A stretch of 9,155 nucleotides of DNA from Deltaproteobacteria bacterium (GCA_016784945.1 JADHTP010000109.1:1-9155); one strand, 5' to 3'; positions 1 to 6,246 are shown, counted from the first letter of the stretch. Notes: generated by a model from the sequence alone, not told the origin. Numbers and translations: made by a program.

Positions 1-732
1 CTCAAGGAAGCCGGGGCGCCCTTCGTGGTGGCCACGGTCATAGGGACCCGGGGGTCCTGTCCCCGCAAGGCAGGCGCCAAGATGCTGGTGGCCGGCGATG
101 GCCGGACCTTCGGAACGGTGGGTGGCGGAGCCGTTGAGGCACGGGTCATCGAACGGGCCGCGGCCCTGATGGATTCCCCGGATGTGGTCCGGTTCGAGTG
201 GGAACTGGGTTCCCGGGACGCGGGCGAAATGCACTGCGGCGGGCGAATGGAGTTCCTGCTGGAGCCGTACCTGTCCGGTCCCCGTGCCTTCGTGTTCGGC
301 GGGGGGCACGTGGGCGCCGAACTCTGCCGGGTCCTTGCCATGCTCCGGTTCCAGGTCACCGTGGTGGACAAGCGGGAAGGACTGCTCACCCGGGAGAGAC
401 TGCCCGGCGCCCGGATGATCCACGCCGATCCCGTGGAGGCCGCCGGGGACCTGGCCATTGGCCCCGAATCCTACTGCGTCGTGGTCAATCCCAGCCACGA
501 GCAGGACCAGGAGACGCTGGCCGTGCTGGTGCGCAGGCATCCCCGGTACCTCGGGCTCATGGCATCGAAGAAAAAGCGCAAGGACGTGTTCGCCGCGATC
601 CGGTCCCAGGGCGTTCCGGCTGGGGACCTGGAGGCCGTGCACTGTCCCGTGGGCCTGGATATCGGTTCCGAGACGCCGGAGGAGATCGCGCTTTCCATTG
701 CCGCCGAGATGGTGCAGGAACTGCGGAAATAG
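1..732 (+). CDS. xdhC: XdhC/CoxI-family molybdenum hydroxylase maturation protein (5' end outside window)
   Basis: Chaperone for molybdenum hydroxylases: family members bind the molybdenum cofactor, support its sulfuration and deliver it to the apoenzyme in the cytoplasm. The frame is open from base 1 (Leu-Lys-Glu-Ala-Gly-Ala-Pro), and the first valine-rich strand ATVIGTRGSCPRKAGAKM lies near the family's usual N-terminus, so I infer about 10-20 residues are missing. A GTG at 25 is unlikely to be the true start because it falls inside that strand. Visible domains are an N-terminal XdhC/CoxI domain with GTVGGGAVEA and the conserved M-x-C-G-G motif (Cys at 235-237), then a C-terminal Rossmann-like XdhC_C domain with GGGHVG at 298-315. 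The ending GLMASKKKRK and CPVGLDIGSETPEEIA is typical of the family. It lies 3 bp before the first FAD subunit, so it probably serves the enzyme encoded downstream. No promoter is visible; it must lie upstream of the window. Confidence 0.93.
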   Translation, partial: LKEAGAPFVVATVIGTRGSCPRKAGAKMLVAGDGRTFGTVGGGAVEARVIERAAALMDSPDVVRFEWELGSRDAGEMHCGGRMEFLLEPYLSGPRAFVFGGGHVGAELCRVLAMLRFQVTVVDKREGLLTRERLPGARMIHADPVEAAGDLAIGPESYCVVVNPSHEQDQETLAVLVRRHPRYLGLMASKKKRKDVFAAIRSQGVPAGDLEAVHCPVGLDIGSETPEEIALSIAAEMVQELRK

Positions 733-735
733 AGG

Positions 736-1605
736 ATGACGGAAGTGACGACAACCCGTTTCGTCAGACCCGGCTCCCTGGAAGAGGCCGTCGGGATCCT
801 GCGTGACGGGCCCGGGAAGTGGACCCTCCTGGCCGGGGGAACGGACCTGCTGGTGCGGATGCGGGACGGCGCGGTTCGTCCCGAGGGTGTCATCGACCTG
901 ACGGGCGTGCGCGAAATGTCCGACATCGGTGTGGTGGAAGGGCATGTGGTCGTGGGTGCGCTGGTGACCCACGCGCGCCTGGCAGGGGACGACGTGGTTC
1001 GGCGGCATGGCATGGCACTGGCCGAGGCCGCCGATCTCGTGGGATCACCCCAGATCCGGAACCGGGGCACCCTGGGCGGCAACGTGATGAACGCCTCTCC
1101 CGCGGCCGACGCGGTACCCCCGCTCTTCGTCCTGGCGGCCGAAATAAGGTTGGTGGGCCCTGCCGGCGAGCGCTGGGTTCCCGTGGACGAATTCGCCACG
1201 GGGCCCGGGATAACCGTGAAACGGGAAGACGAAATCCTGGCTGCCGTCCGGTTCGAGGCCGAGGGAGGGACCTTCCGGTCGCGGTTTGCCAGGATGGGCA
1301 CCCGCAAGGCCCTGGCCATTGCCAAGGTGAGCGTGGCCATCGGTGCCCGCCGGGCCGGGCCCGGGGGCGATCTGGATCGCGTGCGGGTCGCTTTGGGTGC
1401 CGTTGCGCCCACGGTGATTCGTGCCCGCAAGGCCGAGACTCTCCTGGAGGGCGCCCGGTTGTCCGAAGCCACCATCGAGGCGGCCGCGGCGGCGGTGATG
1501 GACGAGGCCCGGCCCATTTCCGACATTCGATCCACGGCGGAATACCGGCGGGAAATGTGCGGCGTGTTGACACGTCGGCTTCTCAATGCGGCGGAGGGGG
1601 AATGA
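736..1605 (+). CDS. Molybdenum hydroxylase FAD-binding subunit 1 (CoxM/XdhB-type)
   Basis: FAD subunit that passes electrons from the [2Fe-2S] clusters to the external acceptor. At 289 residues it has the length of CoxM-type subunits. The two flavin-binding signatures are present: AGGTDLL at residues 33-39 and QIRNRGTLGGN at 106-116, followed by NASPAADAVPPL. The C-terminal CO_deh_flav_C-like domain includes the RMGTRKALAIAKVS stretch. There is no cysteine-rich insert of the kind that carries the extra [4Fe-4S] cluster of 4-hydroxybenzoyl-CoA reductase, so that enzyme is disfavoured. The ATG at 736 has AGAGG directly against it, which is poor Shine-Dalgarno spacing. A GTG at 745 would sit 9 bases downstream of that same AGAGG and is a credible alternative start costing three residues. 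The stop overlaps the next start (ATGA at 1602-1605). A second, different FAD subunit follows at 3983. The E. coli and Rhodobacter xdh letters conflict, so no symbol is given. Confidence 0.92.
   Translation: MTEVTTTRFVRPGSLEEAVGILRDGPGKWTLLAGGTDLLVRMRDGAVRPEGVIDLTGVREMSDIGVVEGHVVVGALVTHARLAGDDVVRRHGMALAEAADLVGSPQIRNRGTLGGNVMNASPAADAVPPLFVLAAEIRLVGPAGERWVPVDEFATGPGITVKREDEILAAVRFEAEGGTFRSRFARMGTRKALAIAKVSVAIGARRAGPGGDLDRVRVALGAVAPTVIRARKAETLLEGARLSEATIEAAAAAVMDEARPISDIRSTAEYRREMCGVLTRRLLNAAEGE
1051..1086 (+). repeat. Copy 1 of a 36-bp direct repeat shared by the two FAD genes
   Basis: This stretch matches 4292-4327 at 35 of 36 bases, with a 26-base exact core at its left end and one C/G difference at 1077. 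It encodes QIRNRGTLGGNV, the second flavin-binding signature. Flanking sequence diverges at once on both sides, so conserved protein sequence plus strong codon bias, or local gene conversion, can explain it. Confidence 0.85.
1593..1600 (+). promoter_or_regulatory. Shine-Dalgarno deciding the large-subunit start at 1602
   Basis: GGAGGGGG sits inside the last codons of the first FAD gene and ends two bases before the ATG, with its GGAG core about five bases away. It is the best candidate site in this frame and, with the ATGA overlap, fixes the start although the frame stays open far upstream. Confidence 0.6.
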
Positions 1606-3986
1606 GCCCGAAAAAGCGCCGCTTCAGCAGGACCTGGTTGCTGGGACGGCCGGAAACCCGCGTGGACGGCCTGGCCAAGGTGACCGGTGAGGCGCGCTTT
1701 GCCGGGGACATGGACGAATCGGACCAGTTGTACGGCGCCGTCCTGCGGTCCCTTCATCCCCATGCCCGAGTGCTTTCGGTGGTGACCCACGAAGCCGTTG
1801 CCGTGCCGGGCGTGGTGGCGGTCCTGACCGCCGATGACATTCCGGGGAGTCCCCTGGTGGGCGGCGTCATCCGGGACCAGCCAGTCCTGGTCACGGACCG
1901 GGTGAGGTTCCTGGGGGACGGCATTGCCCTGGTGGCCGCCGAGACCGAAGAAGCCGCACAGGACGCGGTCGAACGGATCGGGGTGGAATACGAGACACTG
2001 CCCGTGGTGGACGACCCCCGGGAGGCCCTGGAAGCGGAGTCCCCGCTCGTTCACGACGATGGCAACGAGGTGGTGCACCACGTGGTCCGCCACGGGGATC
2101 CGGACGCGGCCTTCGCCAAGGCCGAGTCCATCTACGAGAGATCCTTCACGACACCCCGGATCGAACATTCCTACATCGAGCCGGAGGCCGTGATCGCGCG
2201 CCCGGTGGCCGGGGGGGGCGTGGAGGTCATCGGCTCCATCCAGAACCTGTTTTCGACCCGCCGGGCCCTGGCGTCCGTGCTGGGAGTGGCTCTCAACCGG
2301 GTCACCGTGCGCCACGCGGTCATCGGGGGATCCTTCGGCGGCAAGGACGACGTGATGACCATCATGGCCTGCCGAGCGGCGCTCCTGGCCCGTCGGTGCG
2401 GGCGGCCCGTCAAGATGGTGAACACCCGCGAAGAATCCATGCTGGAGAGCTACAAGCGTCACCCCTATTTTCTCGATTACCGGGTGGGACTGGACGGCGA
2501 GGGGAACCCCGTGGCAATGCGTATCCGGGCGGTGGCCGATGCCGGCGCCTACGCCTCCACTTCCCCCTTCGTCACCTACCGGTCCGTGGTCCAGGCGGCG
2601 GGACCCTACCGATGCCCCAACGTGTGGACGGACCTGTACGCCGCCTACACCAACAATCCGTACACCGGGGCCATGCGGGGGTTCGGGTCACCCCAGGTGA
2701 ACTTCGCCGTGGAAGGCCTGGTGGACGAGATCGCCGAGGACCGGGGCATCGATCCCCTGTCCTACCGCCTGCAACTGGCCTACAAGGAAGGCGACGTCAC
2801 GCCCACGGGACAGGTGCTTGGCGGGCATGTGGTGAGCCTGCCTGAGGTGTTGAACAAGGTCGGTGAACCCAGTGGGTTCGTGGACAAGTGGTGGCGTTAC
2901 CGGGCTGCCCGTTCGGCTCCGAAGGCCTTCCGGCGGGGCATCGGGCTGGCCTGTTCCTACCGGGGAGTGGCCCTCGGGGCGGAGGGCGTGGACGCCGCTG
3001 CGGCCATGGTCCAGGTCCAGTCCGACGGGTCGGTTCTCGTCAGTTCGGGGATCACCGACATGGGCCAGGGCGCCCAGACAGCCATATCCCAGTGTGCGGC
3101 CGAGGTCCTGGGCGTGAGAATGGACCAGGTGGGATTCCTGGACACGGACACCTCGCGGATCCCGGACTCGGGGCCTACCGTGGCTTCCCGGGGGACCATC
3201 ATGGGGGGAAGTGCGGCGGCGGAGGCTGCCCGACGCGTTGGAAGACGGATGCTCGACGTGGCGTCGGAAATCACCGGGTACTCCGCCGGCGACCTGATCC
3301 TCAGGGAAGGGGGGGTATGGCGGTCCAGGGTCGGAAGGAGACTCCAGCCCCTGTATCTGAGTTTCGAGGAACTGGCCGGAGAGTGCTTCAATCGCGGGCG
3401 AAGCCTGGCCGCGCTGGGCTGGTTCAACGCGCCCCCCACTTCCTGGAAAGAGGACAGGGGACAAGGGATCGCCTACTTCACCTACGTGTACGGCGCCAAC
3501 GTGGCCGAGGTCGTGGTGGACACGGAAACGGGCCGGGTGCGGGTGGAGGAATTCTGGGCCGCTCACGACGTGGGCAAGGCCGTCAACCGCCAGGGCGTGA
3601 CGGGCCAGATCCACGGGGGTGTCGCCATGGGCATGGGCTATGGACTCTACGAGGAATTCGAGGTGGAAGAGGGAAAGCCCAAGGCCCTGAATTTCGATGA
3701 ATACCTGATCGCCACGGCCATGGACGTGCCGAAGATGCACGCCATCGTGGTGGAGAATCCCGATCCGGCGGGTTCTTTCGGTCAGAAGTCCCTGGGCGAG
3801 CCGGCCAACGAGATCGCCGCTCCCGCCATCGTCAACGCCATCGCAAATGCCACGGGTCGGCGGATCAGGGACATCCCGGCCGGTCTGGAACGGGTTCTGC
3901 TGGGACGAAAGCTGACGCGATCGGGACCCCGGGGGAGCGAAGCGGCCCGGGAGACGTCCTGCAAGACCGGACGGGGACACACATGA
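1602..3986 (+). CDS. Molybdopterin-binding large subunit of a xanthine dehydrogenase-family hydroxylase
   Basis: Catalytic subunit, 794 residues, normal for the family. The N-terminal hammerhead domain starts at GRPETRVDGLAKVTG, then come the two Mo-cofactor-binding domains. Visible motifs: EHSYIEPEA, GGSFGGKDD (242-250), GAMRGFGSPQ (about 357-366), DMGQG (486-490), SGPTVASRG, and QKSLGEPANE with the likely catalytic Glu at 733. Placed by eye against bovine xanthine oxidase, Gln214, Asp249, Arg327, Arg359 and Phe361 match Gln767, Glu802, Arg880, Arg912 and Phe914 with identical spacing (35, 78, 32 and 2 residues). Both polar pocket positions are kept, with Asp for Glu. Aldehyde oxidases, as I recall, replace both by non-polar residues, so a purine or similar heterocycle is the better guess. 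The AYxCSFR loop of form I CO dehydrogenase is absent. ATG 1602 is chosen over far-upstream starts in the same frame because translation before it has no family similarity, it overlaps the upstream stop, and GGAGGGGG lies just ahead. The tail after GRKL is arginine-rich and probably disordered. Confidence 0.94.
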   Translation: MSPKKRRFSRTWLLGRPETRVDGLAKVTGEARFAGDMDESDQLYGAVLRSLHPHARVLSVVTHEAVAVPGVVAVLTADDIPGSPLVGGVIRDQPVLVTDRVRFLGDGIALVAAETEEAAQDAVERIGVEYETLPVVDDPREALEAESPLVHDDGNEVVHHVVRHGDPDAAFAKAESIYERSFTTPRIEHSYIEPEAVIARPVAGGGVEVIGSIQNLFSTRRALASVLGVALNRVTVRHAVIGGSFGGKDDVMTIMACRAALLARRCGRPVKMVNTREESMLESYKRHPYFLDYRVGLDGEGNPVAMRIRAVADAGAYASTSPFVTYRSVVQAAGPYRCPNVWTDLYAAYTNNPYTGAMRGFGSPQVNFAVEGLVDEIAEDRGIDPLSYRLQLAYKEGDVTPTGQVLGGHVVSLPEVLNKVGEPSGFVDKWWRYRAARSAPKAFRRGIGLACSYRGVALGAEGVDAAAAMVQVQSDGSVLVSSGITDMGQGAQTAISQCAAEVLGVRMDQVGFLDTDTSRIPDSGPTVASRGTIMGGSAAAEAARRVGRRMLDVASEITGYSAGDLILREGGVWRSRVGRRLQPLYLSFEELAGECFNRGRSLAALGWFNAPPTSWKEDRGQGIAYFTYVYGANVAEVVVDTETGRVRVEEFWAAHDVGKAVNRQGVTGQIHGGVAMGMGYGLYEEFEVEEGKPKALNFDEYLIATAMDVPKMHAIVVENPDPAGSFGQKSLGEPANEIAAPAIVNAIANATGRRIRDIPAGLERVLLGRKLTRSGPRGSEAARETSCKTGRGHT
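2211..2218 (+). repeat. Run of eight G in the large-subunit gene
   Basis: Eight consecutive G residues encode Gly204-Gly205-Gly206 in the molybdopterin subunit. A second tract of seven G lies at 3309-3315 in the same gene. Such tracts are prone to slippage, and a one-base change at either would truncate the catalytic subunit. Nothing else suggests programmed phase variation. Confidence 0.6.
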
Positions 3987-4870
3987 TCCGGAACGTAGAC
4001 ATCGTCAGGCCCCGGGACCTGGAACAGGCCCTCGACATGAGGGCCGAGCTGGGCGAACAGGGCCTGCCCGTGGCCGGCGGAACCGACGTGATCGTGGAAC
4101 TGCGCGGACAGAGGATCTCGGGGAAGACGCTTGTCGACCTGTCCCGTGTCGAGGCGTTGAAGGGCATCACGGAAGGCGACGACGGCATCCTGGTGGGGGC
4201 CCTCACCACCCACGAGGAAGCCTCGGGATCGGCTCTTCTGCTGGACCGCGCCACGGCCCTGGCCCAGGCCTGCGGCGAGGTGGGCTCCCTGCAGATCCGG
4301 AACCGGGGCACCCTGGGGGGCAACGTGGCCAATGCCTCGCCCTGTGCCGACGGACTGACGGCCCTGATCGGCCTGGCCGGCATTGCCCTGGTCGCGTCCA
4401 CCACGGGCGAGAGGGAAGTCTCCGTGGAGGACCTCATTGAACGACCCTACAGAACCGGCCTGGGCCCTGACGAGATCATCGTGGGATTTCGCATTCCGCG
4501 GTCCGCCGCGGGCGCCCGGTCCCACTTCGTGAAGCTGGGGCGGCGTGACGCCCTGGCCATCAGCCGGATCAACGCGGCCTGCCTGATAGAGACGGACGGC
4601 GCCACCGTGTCGGCCTGTCAACTGGCCGTGGGATCGGTGATGCCCCGCACCGAGCGGGTCCGGGAAGCCGAGGCCGCGGTGGAGGGGGCGCCGGCCAGCG
4701 GTGAAACGGCCCGCCTCGCGGGTGAGGCCGTATCCCGACGCATGATCGAGATGTCCGGCGTCCGGTGGTCCACTCCGTACAAGGAACCGGCCGTTGGCGC
4801 CGTGGTGAAACGGGCGGTCCTGGGTGCCATGGGTCTGGGGGACGAGACGACGGGAGCCGGACTGATTTGA
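3983..4870 (+). CDS. Molybdenum hydroxylase FAD-binding subunit 2 (CoxM/XdhB-type)
   Basis: Second FAD subunit of the operon, 295 residues and complete. It carries the same flavin signatures as the first: AGGTDVIVE from residue 31 and QIRNRGTLGGNVANASPCAD from residue 104. A C-terminal FAD-subunit domain follows, containing KLGRRDALAISRIN. Outside these motifs it differs clearly from the 736-1605 product, for example in its N-terminus and its C-terminal SGVRWSTPYKEPAVGAVVKR ending. It is therefore an older paralogue rather than a recent tandem copy. It starts by an ATGA overlap with the large subunit (3983-3986); the upstream sequence holds only weak purine-rich pairing, which suits translational coupling. 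Its stop overlaps the start of the iron-sulfur subunit. Both copies have intact flavin motifs, so neither looks decayed. Whether one enzyme uses both, or they exchange for different acceptors, cannot be read from sequence. Confidence 0.92.
   Translation: MIRNVDIVRPRDLEQALDMRAELGEQGLPVAGGTDVIVELRGQRISGKTLVDLSRVEALKGITEGDDGILVGALTTHEEASGSALLLDRATALAQACGEVGSLQIRNRGTLGGNVANASPCADGLTALIGLAGIALVASTTGEREVSVEDLIERPYRTGLGPDEIIVGFRIPRSAAGARSHFVKLGRRDALAISRINAACLIETDGATVSACQLAVGSVMPRTERVREAEAAVEGAPASGETARLAGEAVSRRMIEMSGVRWSTPYKEPAVGAVVKRAVLGAMGLGDETTGAGLI
4292..4327 (+). repeat. Copy 2 of the 36-bp direct repeat shared by the two FAD genes
   Basis: Partner of 1051-1086, 3241 bases downstream and in the same orientation, encoding the same flavin-binding residues. 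The only difference is a synonymous glycine codon. Recombination between the copies would delete the large-subunit gene. Confidence 0.85.
4853..4856 (+). promoter_or_regulatory. Likely Shine-Dalgarno supporting the TTG start at 4867
   Basis: GGAG within CGGGAGCC lies 10 bases before the TTG codon, inside the end of the second FAD gene. It is the only purine-rich element correctly placed for the iron-sulfur subunit. It supports the TTG choice, although coupling through the TTGA overlap may matter more. Confidence 0.45.
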
Positions 4871-5355
4871 GTGGGAAGAAGGACAACGGTCGATACGCGG
4901 TCGGCCTGACGGTCAACGGGGCACGACGGGATGTGGTGGTGCAGGCGGGCGAAACCCTCCTGGACCTGCTGAGGAGGCACCTGAGGCTGACCGGCACCAA
5001 ATGCGGGTGCGAAGTGGGTGAATGTGGCGCCTGCACCGTGGTGCTGGACGGCAAGGCGGTCAATTCCTGCATGGTGCTGGCCGTCCAGGCGGACTCCTGC
5101 AACGTCACCACCATCGAAGGCCTGGCCGACGCCGACGGATTGCACCCGCTGCAGGAGGCGTTCCTGGAAGTCGGCGCCGTGCAGTGCGGGTTCTGCACGC
5201 CCGGCATGCTCATGAGCGCCTGGGCCGTTCTCCAGGAAAACCCCGGTCCCACCCGGGCCGAAGTGACGCGGGCCATTGCAGGCAATCTCTGCCGGTGCAC
5301 CGGCTACCAGATGGTGGTGGACGCGATCATGCAGGCCGCGAAGAAACCGGATTGA
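4867..5355 (+). CDS. Molybdenum hydroxylase [2Fe-2S] subunit (CoxS/XdhC-E. coli type)
   Basis: Iron-sulfur subunit carrying two [2Fe-2S] clusters that relay electrons from the molybdenum centre to FAD. Taking the TTG at 4867 as start gives 162 residues, the normal CoxS-type length. The plant-ferredoxin-like domain holds Cys48, Cys53, Cys56 and Cys68 (CEVGECGAC followed by NSC). The C-terminal helical domain holds Cys107 and Cys110 (CGFCTPGM) plus Cys142 and Cys144 (NLCRCTGY). All eight ligands are present; Cys46 is extra. No ATG lies near the proper N-terminus: the frame is open upstream to 4765, but those residues have no family likeness and lie inside the preceding gene. The next in-frame GTGs are inside the first beta strand. 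TTG overlaps the upstream TGA as TTGA, with GGAG 10 bases ahead. It is the last gene of the operon and ends 8 bp from the convergent pcm stop. Confidence 0.92.
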   Translation: MSGKKDNGRYAVGLTVNGARRDVVVQAGETLLDLLRRHLRLTGTKCGCEVGECGACTVVLDGKAVNSCMVLAVQADSCNVTTIEGLADADGLHPLQEAFLEVGAVQCGFCTPGMLMSAWAVLQENPGPTRAEVTRAIAGNLCRCTGYQMVVDAIMQAAKKPD

Positions 5356-5363
5356 CCCCGGGA

Positions 5364-6110
5364 TCAGTACCCTTTCCCATGGACCATGGGGACGAAGCGC
5401 ACCCGGAACAGGTCCCGCCTGACCACGCCTGACGGGGTCTTCTTCAGGACCACCAGGTCCTGACGGTGTTCGCCTACCGGGAGGACCATCAAACCGCCTT
5501 CCACCAGCTGATCCAGGGGGGGCTGGGGTGTCTTGGGCGGGGCGGCGGTGATGATGACGCGGTCGAAAGGGGCCTCTTCGGGCAGGCCCAGGTAGCCGTC
5601 CCCCTCCACCACTTTCACGGATCCGTAGCCCAGTTCCGCCAGCAGGGCGGCGGACCGGCGGGCCAGGTCCGGCACGATCTCGATGGTATGGACGACGGCG
5701 CCCATTTCGGCCAGCACGGCCGCCTGGTATCCTGACCCGGTCCCGATTTCCAGGACCTTCATGCCGGCTTCCAGTTCCAGGGCCTCGGACATGGCCGCCA
5801 CCACGTAGGGCTGGGAAATGGTCTGTCCCAACCCGATGGACATGGCGTGGTCTTCGTAGGCGTGCTCCCGGCTCTCCTCCAGGACGAAACGGTGTCTTTC
5901 CACCTTTCGCAGGGCCTTGAGGACCGCGGGATCCTCAATCCCACGTGCCTCGATCTGGGCGGAGACCATCCGTTCCCGCAACCGATCGTACACGTCGCCC
6001 TCCACCGGCGGGAACGAGGCCCCGCATCGCGGCCCCGCGCAGGCCACCGCCCAAAGCAACAGGGCCGACAGGACCGTCCACCACCGACATTCTGGTGGAT
6101 CTGACTTCAT
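5364..6110 (-). CDS. pcm: Exported protein-L-isoaspartate O-methyltransferase, probable lipoprotein
   Basis: Methylates L-isoaspartyl residues in age-damaged proteins using S-adenosylmethionine, the first step of their repair. From the ATG at 6110 it is 248 residues. Residues about 48-248 match ordinary PCM end to end: MVSAQIEARGI, IGLGQTISQPYVV (92-104), the SAM motif VLEIGTGSGYQ (119-129), VVEGDGYLG (167-175), DRVIITAAPP (183-192) and a final VRFVPMVHG. Before this lie about 47 extra residues: charged KSDPPECR, a hydrophobic stretch TVLSALLLWAVA, then Cys24 in the lipobox-like A-V-A-C. This suggests a lipoprotein with a short linker, placing the enzyme outside the cytoplasm. The frame stays open to an ATG at 6227, but those residues look like non-coding translation and would cover the opposite promoter. 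A start at Met48 (5969) would give a plain cytosolic PCM and is the main alternative. It converges on the molybdenum hydroxylase operon and diverges from the gene at 6254. Confidence 0.9.
   Translation of the reverse strand: MKSDPPECRWWTVLSALLLWAVACAGPRCGASFPPVEGDVYDRLRERMVSAQIEARGIEDPAVLKALRKVERHRFVLEESREHAYEDHAMSIGLGQTISQPYVVAAMSEALELEAGMKVLEIGTGSGYQAAVLAEMGAVVHTIEIVPDLARRSAALLAELGYGSVKVVEGDGYLGLPEEAPFDRVIITAAPPKTPQPPLDQLVEGGLMVLPVGEHRQDLVVLKKTPSGVVRRDLFRVRFVPMVHGKGY
5376..5390. repeat. 15-bp palindrome at the convergent gene junction
   Basis: CCCATGG-A-CCATGGG is a perfect inverted repeat in the last codons of pcm, about 20 bases past the hydroxylase operon's stop. In RNA it could form a 6-bp stem with a 3-base loop. 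No U-run follows on either strand, so it does not look like an intrinsic terminator. Confidence 0.5.
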
Positions 6111-6117
6111 ACCCGCC

Positions 6118-6147
6118 AGTATAGCCGGGCTGGGGGCTGATCGTCGA
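6118..6147 (-). promoter_or_regulatory. Possible sigma-70 promoter for pcm, predicted leaderless
   Basis: Read on the minus strand, TATACT (6123-6118) is a good -10 element. A weak -35, TCGACG (6147-6142), lies 18 bases further upstream. Transcription would begin near 6111-6112, one or two bases before the ATG at 6110, giving an essentially leaderless mRNA. The -35 is poor, so an activator or a different promoter is possible. Confidence 0.4.
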
Positions 6148-6165
6148 TCGCAGATCGCGGGGATC
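6139..6165. repeat. GATCG tandem repeat between divergent promoters
   Basis: Three 7-bp units, GATCGTC, GATCGCA and GATCGCG, follow one another from 6139 to 6159. A fourth GATC lies at 6162-6165, offset by 9. The first two units also form the odd palindrome GATCG-T-CGATC (6139-6149). The block overlaps the weak pcm -35 and lies 15 bp before the -35 of the rightward promoter, a suitable place for an operator. No specific regulator can be named. Confidence 0.5.
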
Positions 6166-6180
6166 ACACCGGTCGCGGTT

Positions 6181-6209
6181 TTGACACCCCGAAACCTTGT
6201 TCCTACAAT
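6181..6209 (+). promoter_or_regulatory. Near-consensus sigma-70 promoter for the HEAT/pseudohydrolase-MoxR unit
   Basis: TTGACA at 6181-6186 is a perfect -35. TACAAT at 6204-6209 matches the -10 consensus at five of six positions. The spacer is exactly 17 bases. Transcription should start near 6216, giving a leader of about 38 bases that ends in a strong ribosome-binding site before the ATG at 6254. This is the strongest promoter-like sequence I see in the window. Confidence 0.75.
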
Positions 6210-6238
6210 CGTTTTGCGAAATACCATGGCGGAACCGC

Positions 6239-6246
6239 AGGAGGAA
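6239..6246 (+). promoter_or_regulatory. Strong Shine-Dalgarno fixing the start at 6254
   Basis: AGGAGGAA lies 7 bases before the ATG at 6254. It selects this start over the in-frame TTG at 6197, which lies upstream of the predicted transcription start, and over an out-of-frame ATG at 6226 with no such site. Confidence 0.8.

Noticed and set aside
736..1605. 4-hydroxybenzoyl-CoA reductase-type enzyme
   Set aside because: Neither FAD subunit has the extra cysteine-bearing insert for a [4Fe-4S] cluster, and both have the shorter CoxM-type length.
471..2462. A 663-codon antisense open frame opposite xdhC, the first FAD gene and the start of the large-subunit gene
   Set aside because: Its translation has no recognisable family motif and is low-complexity, rich in His, Arg, Pro and Ser. 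It spans three well-supported genes; long antisense frames are common in high-GC DNA.
2943..2966. CSYR at residues 451-454 of the large subunit, resembling the Cu-binding AYxCSFR motif of form I CO dehydrogenase
   Set aside because: It is in the wrong place. The matching active-site loop here is GAMRGFGSPQ around residue 359, which is xanthine dehydrogenase-like, so this is not evidence of CO oxidation.
2688..3980. A 430-codon antisense open frame opposite the large subunit
   Set aside because: No family likeness; it mirrors the codon pattern of the sense gene, whose motifs are clear throughout.
5376..5390. Intrinsic terminator at the convergent junction
   Set aside because: The stem is only 6 bp with a 3-base loop, and no T-run follows on either strand.
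6111..6227. A longer pcm starting at the ATG at 6227
   Set aside because: The extra 39 residues have no PCM or signal-peptide character, and they cover the opposite near-consensus promoter.
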